Shown here: in pieces, positions 29,740-36,014 of the stretch
Layout of the letters: every line of letters starts with the position of its first letter
Numbering within the stretch: position 1 is the first letter of the stretch
NCBI GenBank assembly: GCA_018263175.1
Contig: JADFDB010000010.1
Location: forward strand, 1 to 36,014
Direction of reading: 5' to 3'
Length of the DNA stretch: 36,014 nucleotides
Source: Spirochaetota bacterium
Lineage (GTDB): Bacteria > Spirochaetota > UBA4802 > UBA5368
Translations under genes and position numbers: made by a program
Notes under the pieces: model-generated
The model's input: the letters and a program-made list of their open reading frames with translations, nothing else
Told to the model about the DNA's origin: nothing
Database searches by the model: none

Positions 29740-32700
29740 AATACCAGCGTGAAATTGAGCCCGACCTGGTACGACATAATCTCGCGGGCGATCCCCTCGG
29801 TTTCCCTGTTGCGATAGCGCTCGAGCGCCCAGCGCGCGATGATCCCTCCCTGGACGTTTTTATGCAGGTCCATCGTCAGCTTTGCCGATACGAGATGCTG
29901 GTCGTACGGCTCCGGCGAGACGGTCCGCGTGTAGTCGTAGCGATTGAGCAGCAGGGAGTATTCAATGCTGAAGATCGGGAAGGCCACGAGCTTGTAGAGG
30001 CTCGAGAAGGCTTTGTAGAGCCACAGCACGTCCGTTTCATACAGCGCCGAAAAGCTATAGCCCCGGTCGACCTCCTTGAACGGTGGCGATATCGCCATAT
30101 TGGCGATGAAGATATCGTCCCTGCGATCGCGTTTCGAGTCGTCGTAGTCGATATACTCCTTGCGCGTTCTGCGGCGGTAATCGATGCCCGAGCGCAGGCT
30201 CAGGCTGGAGCGATCGCGCTTCAATGTTATCCCGAGCCTCGGCGTATGGACGTTCTCCTCGATATTATAGGTAATGAGCATATTGCGCCCGTAATCGTAA
30301 CCAATGAAAAAGGTGGCCGCGTGATAGGGCAGTCCGGGCGTGTTCGGGCGGAAGAAGCCAAAAGAGAAAATACGCATGAGGTCGAAGTTGATGTTCGTGT
30401 TCGCGCTGAGCGTCACGACCTGCTGCGGAACGCCCTCCACCGTCTGCCGCTCGCTCACCTGGCTGAGGTTCCCGCCGCCGGTTACGATGACCTTTTCGAA
30501 GTCCATGGTCGTATTCAGCGAATAGCTGTCGACGAGCTTGAGGCTGTTCGTATAATTGCCGACCTCCTCTCCGCCGGGATACAGGATCTTGCTGTTGAGA
30601 CGGCGGTACGCGAAGTCCCTGCCGTTGGCAAAATTACCGCGCCCCGTAAAAAAATGCCATGGAGGATACGATACCATGTCAAAGCCCGCGTCCGACAGGC
30701 CCCCGAACGCCCTGTTTACGCCATACTCTTCACGAAAGGCCCCCACCCCCTCGCCCTCGTAGGGGATGGCGGCCTCCTGAAGGAGAAGCGACCTTGTATA
30801 CGAAAAATTGCAGCCCTTGAGGAAGGAGAGCGCGGAAATATCGTGGAAATCGACCGGCAGGGTGAAACCGTTCGAAACGAACCCGCGGGCGTCTTTTGAG
30901 CGCTCGAACGGCCCCGAAGCGGCACGCTCGGCCTCCTGATAATCGCGGAAGCGGTTCTCGAAATACTGGAACTCCGAGCGGACCGAAGGGGAAAAAATCC
31001 ACAGCTTGCGAAAACCCGCGACGAGCGTCGTCTTGTTGTTTCGTTCCACAAATTTATAATCGCCGGCATAGACTAAGGGCAGGTGGTAGTCACCGCGCAC
31101 GTCGCCCTGAACCTCGGTGTCGCTGAGTCCCGACTTGCCCGAGAGCTCGACTATTTCGTGCGAACCGACGAGAAGGCTCGGCCGAACATGGAACCGGGCC
31201 GACTGATAGTCGATGCTGAGCTCGGTCGTTCCCTTCTGGCGTTTTTCGCATTCGTGGAGCGGCAGGTAGGTCTCGAGCGTTGGGGCGTCCAGGCCGTCCG
31301 CGCTCCGGGATATGGTCTCCTTCTTGAATGACATGTCCAGTTGAAGGCTCGTAGAGAGCTTTCCTCCGAAGACTTCGGCGATATCCTCTCTGACCAGGAT
31401 CGCCGGGCTGTGCGCGCGGCTTTTTGCGAGGTGCTGCACCCTGTAGGTGCCCGTACCGACCGTAATGTCCTCTCCGCGCTCGTTTTCGTATGCGTCGTTT
31501 TTATATATGAGCTTTATCTTCGGGATCGCCGAGGCCGTCGGCGCGTAATCCGATTCAAGGTAAAAGCTTCGCTTCTCAGCGCGTCCCCGTCTGTTTTCGG
31601 CGACCTCGGTGTTGAACGGATCGGTTACGGACTTCTCCTGGGTCAGATCAAGACGCATGTGCCATTCTGGAAGGATGTTCACCGAGCTGAAAAGCTGGCG
31701 GTATTTTTCGGCGATATCCGTCGCGGTTTTACCGACGGTGCTGAACTGCGACCCGTGCCCCTTCTCGATATATTTGATGTACAGGTCGGAGATCACGGGT
31801 ACGCCGGACTTTGTGCGAAAAAATGGTCGTTTCCTGCGTATCTCCATCTCGTACCAGTGCGCGCTGTCGGAGAGCGTGTCCGGGTCGCTCGCGTACATGT
31901 CGTCCACCCAGAGCTTTCCGATTCCGGTGCTGTCAACGATCACTTCCATATAGGTGACCCGTTTCAGATCGGGAGTCCCCTCGGTAAGCGTCTTGTTGAT
32001 CCCTCCGGACCCGTCGCGCAGGTTGAGCACCACCTCGCGCCATATACCCGCAATATCATTAGCAAACGAATATTCATGGTAATCGTTCTCGGTCGATCCA
32101 ATCCTGACGCGAATCACATCCCCCGGGCCGGAAGCCCGCGCGTTCATCCAGATGCTCATCCTTTTATAGAACCTGAGGTCCATCGGCCTGGAAAACTTCC
32201 GCGTAACCGATCCGTTACCGGCCAGGTTGTAGTCGATCTGCAGCGCCGTCTCTATTTCGGCCCTGAGTTCCTTGTCGCTCCTGTCCCCGTGCAGGGACTG
32301 GTAGATGTCGCTGCGCAAAAAGGCGAAGGCGTTCAGCCTGTAATCGGGGTCGTTCTGGGTGTCGACCATGGTGATCTTGAATTTCGCCGGGTCTTCCTCG
32401 GCGAGCCCGTTTATCTTCACATTCCGCCAGCGCGACGAGACGAACTTCAGGCTGTCGATGTAGATTTTGCCGTTCGCCGGCAGAGCGGACTGCACGAAAA
32501 GCCGCACCGCCTCGACCTGCTTCAGCGTTTCGATCTGGTCCGCGGTGATCGTATTGCGCGCAAGGTATATTCTTATCATCTGCCAGTTACCGGTGCCCGC
32601 CGCGACGGTGATGGGGCCGCCCTGCGTCGCCGCCCCCGGCATGCGCACGATGCTCTCATAGCGGTCGAGTACGCCGTTGCCGTTAAGGTCCTCGCTGTTG

Positions 32701-35447
32701 AGAACCCCATCGCCCATCGTGGACTCATTGAGCTGCGGTCCGGTGCCGACCCAGGTATTGTAGCCGACGGCCGGATTGAACGGATATCCGCGGTCCTCGT
32801 GTATCCCCGCCGAGGGGTCGAAGTCGAGGAAGCCGTTGCGGTTGAGGTCCTCGGTGTCGAGCAAACCGTCCCCGTCGGAATCCTCGTCGATCTTCCCCAG
32901 ATCGATGTACAGCTCGACCGGTGCCGTAAGCGCCTCTCCGCGATACCATACCTCCACGTACTGCAGGCCCGAAAAATCCACCGCCTCCGACGAGAGGCGC
33001 CGTGTGGCGATCGGCGCGCGCGATTCCGCTCCCGCGAACTCGAACTCCAGCACAAGCGAGCGCTGGGTGTCGACATCGCGTACGGCGTTTTCTATGTGCC
33101 CGGCGGCAATGTTATAAGGGCCCGGCTTCTTTTCGTACGGAACGGCATAGGGCGTGAATCCGATTCCCTTGAGCGAGCCGGCGTTTGAGGGATCGCGGTA
33201 ATACTTGTAGTAGAGCCTCCCTCTATCCACCTGCGGCAGCGCGTCGGGCATAGCGGCAAGTATCCAGTCCTTGTCCGAGAGGGAGATGCCCGTTATCTCC
33301 TCGGAAGATTCCATATCGTCGACCAGGCCCTTGCCGAAGGTGTTGATGTTTTTGTAACTCCGCGCGTATTCGGCATAGGCCTTCAGGTCGAACGGCGCCT
33401 CATTTACCGACACTCCCGGCACGGCGTTCAGGATGTCCTTTATCCGCCCCTCTGAGAGCGTAAGCGAGGCATCGCCCTCGAATACCATGGTCTGCGAGGG
33501 CTCACTGCCCACCATGGGTATGATTTCCCCGCCGGAGGAGCGCGTATACAGAAAAGTACCGCCGATGCCGAGGTCCCTGCTCAGGCGATAATCGCCCCTC
33601 AACCCGCCGATAAAGGACTGCGACTCGGCCGTGAAGGGCATGTATTCGTACTTCACCTCGATGTTCGTTTCCGGGCCTATAAGCGGATTGTTCGGATTGC
33701 TGAAACTCAAATAGCCCGAGGTATAGTCGATCGTGTAGAGCGACCTCGCGATTTCGCGCCCGTCCGTCTTGATGCGTACGCTGTCGGGGATGATGTTGAA
33801 ATGCTTCAACTGAAAACTCCGCGCCTCGCGGTAATAATCAACGCGCATGCTGTAAACCGAGCGGTCGGAAACCAGGGCCGACTGGCTTTCGGCGTAAACG
33901 AGCGACTGGATGGTATCGGGCGGACCGGCCAGCACCTGCCTGAACGGCTCGCGCAGGTGGAAGCTCACGGTCCCCTTCGAGTAATCCACGGTGTACTTGC
34001 CGAGCTTCGCCGCCTCCCCTTTCGTCAGCAGCTGGTTGTTGCCGAAAAACTGGAGCTTGAAGTTTTCCTGAAGTACCTGCCTCTGGCCGAGGTAGTAGAC
34101 GGACCGCACCTCATAAATGTCGAGGTTCCGCTTTCCGTCGTTGTTTCTGTCGTCGCCGACGTCTTCATAAATCGAATAGCCGTACTTGATGAAAACGAAT
34201 ATCTTCCCCGAAAACTGTCCGCCCGGATGGGCCGGATCGCCGGGGACAAGGGCCGCCGGATCGGAGGTGGCCGTACCACCGCCGATCGTATAGACGGCGA
34301 AGACGCGCGCGGAGTGCGGCACGTCCCGCAGAAAACTCAGCATGCCAGTGGCGAAGTTGACCGTATAATCGGAGCCGGCGACCATCCGCGTATAGTAACC
34401 GCCGTCGATCGAAAGCTGGATCGCATTCAGATTGTTGAGCGGATTCTGGTCGTCCATATAGAGCTCGAAGCCGGACGAATCGATGTTCACCGGAAACGGA
34501 AGGTAGGCCTGCGGGTCAACGGGCTGCGAGGTCATCGTGATGGTCGTATACGGGTTCCCGGGCGGGCTCGAAAGGTTGTCGTATCTCTTGAAGGGTTCAA
34601 GTTGAAAATTAGTTTTACGCACGAACTGGTATTCCCTGAGCGCGACGCTCCCGGGGGAGGAATTGCCGCGGAAGTACTCCACCTCGGTCTCCCCGCGCGT
34701 AACGCTCCCGAATGCCTTGACCTGCAGCCTGCCCTTGCGGATGGTGGTGTCCATCCCCATCCCCTTGGCATCGGTGTCGTCGTACACGGCGTATTTCGAA
34801 TTGTTCATCCTGATGTCGATCTGGCCGGCGTTGATCTCGCGGATCACCTCGTCGTCGCGCACGGCCCGATAGTGCATGCGGTAGGTGTTGTCCGTCTTAT
34901 TGCTGTCATGGTCCACGTAAATCGAGAATCGGCGGCCGATACGCCCCTCAACGTGGATCTGCGTCTCGTGTTCGGGGCTGTAGCCGCTCGTGATTACGCG
35001 CGAAACGGGCTTGTCCTGGTCGAACTGCTTGTAGCGGGATTTAGTGAAAGCGGACTTGCCGTAGTTCAGATTGAGCTTTGAGGAGCCGTAGGAGTTGATG
35101 TCGACCTCTTCATTCTCCTCGATGTGAAATTCCTCATAGCTCCCGTCCTCCGCAAGGAGACGATAGCGCGGGGCGATTATGTATTTTCCCCAGTCGCCCT
35201 TCCGATAGGTCAGCGGCTCGGAGTCCACTTCTCCATCGATTTCAGCCGGAGCGTCACGCTCCACGTAGACCCTCGGGACCTCGGCCTTTTCGTGTGATTC
35301 GATGTACTGTAAGAGTGAATCGCGGAAACCGGCGTTTTCATCAAACTCCTGCGAAAGTGCCGCCGTAATGACGTAGAGGGAGGCGCCCACGGCGACGAGC
35401 TTGCAATAGAGAGAAAGCCGCGGAAACATGGGCGTGGTTTCGGTCAA
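29736..35447 (-). CDS. Giant SprA-like outer-membrane protein, about 1,900 residues
   Basis: The frame opens with TTG 35447; ATG 35429 (MFPRLSLYCKLVAVGASLYV) is an equally likely start, and both give a signal peptide. The chain matches the plan of SprA, the type IX secretion translocon of Bacteroidota. The first SprA-like block is about 160-275 (QIHVEGRIGRRFSIYVDHDS, IREINAGQIDI, RKGRLQVKAFGSVTRG). Beta-rich repeats follow. At about 715-740 is the family's DDxE segment (GKGLVDDMESSEEI), then galactose-binding-like modules (KRMSIWMNARASG, GKLWVDDMYASD). DSDGDGLLDTEDLNRNGFLD at about 855 and DLNGNGVLDRYE near 930 resemble calcium-binding loops. The end, VGLNFTLVF, has a C-terminal Phe as in outer-membrane barrels. 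SprA is usually about 2,400 residues, so this one is shorter. No other type IX gene is in the window. Confidence 0.8.
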   Translation of the reverse strand: MTETTPMFPRLSLYCKLVAVGASLYVITAALSQEFDENAGFRDSLLQYIESHEKAEVPRVYVERDAPAEIDGEVDSEPLTYRKGDWGKYIIAPRYRLLAEDGSYEEFHIEENEEVDINSYGSSKLNLNYGKSAFTKSRYKQFDQDKPVSRVITSGYSPEHETQIHVEGRIGRRFSIYVDHDSNKTDNTYRMHYRAVRDDEVIREINAGQIDIRMNNSKYAVYDDTDAKGMGMDTTIRKGRLQVKAFGSVTRGETEVEYFRGNSSPGSVALREYQFVRKTNFQLEPFKRYDNLSSPPGNPYTTITMTSQPVDPQAYLPFPVNIDSSGFELYMDDQNPLNNLNAIQLSIDGGYYTRMVAGSDYTVNFATGMLSFLRDVPHSARVFAVYTIGGGTATSDPAALVPGDPAHPGGQFSGKIFVFIKYGYSIYEDVGDDRNNDGKRNLDIYEVRSVYYLGQRQVLQENFKLQFFGNNQLLTKGEAAKLGKYTVDYSKGTVSFHLREPFRQVLAGPPDTIQSLVYAESQSALVSDRSVYSMRVDYYREARSFQLKHFNIIPDSVRIKTDGREIARSLYTIDYTSGYLSFSNPNNPLIGPETNIEVKYEYMPFTAESQSFIGGLRGDYRLSRDLGIGGTFLYTRSSGGEIIPMVGSEPSQTMVFEGDASLTLSEGRIKDILNAVPGVSVNEAPFDLKAYAEYARSYKNINTFGKGLVDDMESSEEITGISLSDKDWILAAMPDALPQVDRGRLYYKYYRDPSNAGSLKGIGFTPYAVPYEKKPGPYNIAAGHIENAVRDVDTQRSLVLEFEFAGAESRAPIATRRLSSEAVDFSGLQYVEVWYRGEALTAPVELYIDLGKIDEDSDGDGLLDTEDLNRNGFLDFDPSAGIHEDRGYPFNPAVGYNTWVGTGPQLNESTMGDGVLNSEDLNGNGVLDRYESIVRMPGAATQGGPITVAAGTGNWQMIRIYLARNTITADQIETLKQVEAVRLFVQSALPANGKIYIDSLKFVSSRWRNVKINGLAEEDPAKFKITMVDTQNDPDYRLNAFAFLRSDIYQSLHGDRSDKELRAEIETALQIDYNLAGNGSVTRKFSRPMDLRFYKRMSIWMNARASGPGDVIRVRIGSTENDYHEYSFANDIAGIWREVVLNLRDGSGGINKTLTEGTPDLKRVTYMEVIVDSTGIGKLWVDDMYASDPDTLSDSAHWYEMEIRRKRPFFRTKSGVPVISDLYIKYIEKGHGSQFSTVGKTATDIAEKYRQLFSSVNILPEWHMRLDLTQEKSVTDPFNTEVAENRRGRAEKRSFYLESDYAPTASAIPKIKLIYKNDAYENERGEDITVGTGTYRVQHLAKSRAHSPAILVREDIAEVFGGKLSTSLQLDMSFKKETISRSADGLDAPTLETYLPLHECEKRQKGTTELSIDYQSARFHVRPSLLVGSHEIVELSGKSGLSDTEVQGDVRGDYHLPLVYAGDYKFVERNNKTTLVAGFRKLWIFSPSVRSEFQYFENRFRDYQEAERAASGPFERSKDARGFVSNGFTLPVDFHDISALSFLKGCNFSYTRSLLLQEAAIPYEGEGVGAFREEYGVNRAFGGLSDAGFDMVSYPPWHFFTGRGNFANGRDFAYRRLNSKILYPGGEEVGNYTNSLKLVDSYSLNTTMDFEKVIVTGGGNLSQVSERQTVEGVPQQVVTLSANTNINFDLMRIFSFGFFRPNTPGLPYHAATFFIGYDYGRNMLITYNIEENVHTPRLGITLKRDRSSLSLRSGIDYRRRTRKEYIDYDDSKRDRRDDIFIANMAISPPFKEVDRGYSFSALYETDVLWLYKAFSSLYKLVAFPIFSIEYSLLLNRYDYTRTVSPEPYDQHLVSAKLTMDLHKNVQGGIIARWALERYRNRETEGIAREIMSYQVGLNFTLVF

Positions 35448-35515
35448 TCACCAGTTTTTATCGGAAAGCCGCCTCTCCATGGTCCGCGTCGGGGCGCCGG
35501 CACACATGGGAGACA

Positions 35516-36014
35516 CTACCAGATCCTGCTCATATAGGGGTATGGATTGATCGCGACGGTGCCGAGCCGTATCTCGTAATGGCAGTGGTTCCCGGTCGCC
35601 GAGCCTGTCTGTCCGACGTTGGCGATCACCTGGCCCTTCCTGACATTCTCGCCGACAACTGCAACGATGCGCGAGCAGTGTCCGTAGATCGTCTCAAAAC
35701 CGTACTTATGACGCACCCTGACCATGTAGCCATAACCGCCGCCCCAGCCGGTCGACACCACCACGCCGGGGGCCGTTACCCGAATTTCCGCGCCGTGGGA
35801 CGCCGCGATGTCGATGCCCGTATGAAAGTCCCTGCCGAAACCGAAGGGGGATCGCCTCCATCCGAAAAGCGAGGTGATGTGCCCCTGGGTCGGAACGATC
35901 GACGGGGTGTCGTTGATGACCTTGCTGCGCACATCAACGAAATTCTTTACGGTCTTGATGGTATTCGTGGTGCAGACGAGGTTTTTCTGGAGCTCCCGGA
36001 GCATCTCGATCTCC
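35516..36014 (-). CDS. M23 (LytM) peptidase, C-terminal part; 5' end outside window
   Basis: The frame is open to the window edge; the first Met inside is at 36004, but codons before it (E-I-E) continue the chain, so the true start is outside. Visible residues include a linker and a complete LytM domain. Zinc ligands: His61 and Asp65 in HTGIDIA (numbered from Met 36004), and His142 in GNHCHYEIR; His109 and His140 complete the active site. Other marks are TSLFGWRRSPF and GVVVSTGWGGGYGYMVRV. It should cleave peptide cross-links in the wall, probably with an N-terminal anchor or coiled coil outside the window. It lies upstream of, and on the same strand as, the SprA-like gene (about 70-base gap). 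Confidence 0.88.
   Translation of the reverse strand, partial: EIEMLRELQKNLVCTTNTIKTVKNFVDVRSKVINDTPSIVPTQGHITSLFGWRRSPFGFGRDFHTGIDIAASHGAEIRVTAPGVVVSTGWGGGYGYMVRVRHKYGFETIYGHCSRIVAVVGENVRKGQVIANVGQTGSATGNHCHYEIRLGTVAINPYPYMSRIW

Noticed and set aside
31341-33188. 615-residue plus-strand open frame opposite the SprA-like gene (also 33801-35081 and 29862-30899)
   Set aside because: These are antisense shadows of a GC-rich coding strand: Arg/Val/His-rich, no domain, no ribosome-binding site, and in strict register with the real gene.
1-36014. Mobile elements, phage or integrated plasmid
   Set aside because: No transposase, integrase, phage or plasmid gene was seen and composition is even; only REP-like repeats and a tRNA-end duplication remain.

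Overview
The window looks like a chromosomal segment of a GC-rich, diderm, free-living bacterium. My best guess is a deep-branching spirochaete (Leptospirales-like or an uncultured Spirochaetota lineage), on moderate evidence. The evidence is the block glmU(uridylyltransferase domain only)-prs-rplY-pth, many short lipoproteins, SPOR, M23, bactofilin and YaaR-type envelope proteins, a 7TM-SpoIIE phosphatase, and TTG/GTG starts. An FCB-like affiliation cannot be excluded, because the largest gene resembles SprA of Bacteroidota. I see no transposase, integrase, phage gene or CRISPR array. Codon use and GC look even apart from a few AT-rich intergenic stretches.

Layout. 1-640: tail of a small lipoprotein gene with a strong terminator, then an unrecognised small gene. 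666-4359 (minus): a response regulator translationally coupled to glgC, followed by a GH57 4-alpha-glucanotransferase, i.e. a glycogen/alpha-glucan operon. 4499-9393 (minus): an unrecognised protein, alaS-recX, and rplM-rpsI. 9394-15136 (plus): a structured leader and 56-residue Cys protein, an M20 peptidase, a YkvA protein, an SH3 lipoprotein overlapping an RsuA/RluB pseudouridine synthase, a SPOR protein, an N-acetylglutamate-synthase-like GNAT and a PilZ protein. 15133-16053 (minus): a membrane-anchored unknown. 16084-16759: repeats, a structured leader-like element and a Fis-type helix-turn-helix protein.

16769-20203 (minus): a signalling cassette. A 47-residue HTH protein lies upstream of a STAS-HATPase protein, a DUF4325/winged-helix protein, an unknown and a C-terminally membrane-anchored unknown. 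20545-21398 (plus): bactofilin and YaaR. 21400-24542 (minus): tRNA-Gln, glmU N-domain, prs, rplY and a Pth homologue whose catalytic His is replaced by Gln. 24629-25525 (minus): ispE. 25717-29739 (plus): HAD phosphatase, 7TM-GAF-SpoIIE phosphatase, DHH phosphoesterase. 29736-36014 (minus): a partial M23 peptidase followed by a roughly 1,900-residue SprA-like outer-membrane protein.

How the genes may work together. Three partner-switch-type parts (STAS-HATPase kinase, STAS-like DUF4325 protein, SpoIIE phosphatase) lie within 12 kb, though the phosphatase has its own promoter. Many other genes serve the envelope: bactofilin, SPOR, M23, SH3 lipoprotein and the giant barrel. The main candidates for something new are the SprA-like protein outside its usual phylum, the active-site-less Pth homologue, the STAS-HATPase/DUF4325 cassette, and two multi-branched leaders at 9641-9744 and 16392-16470.
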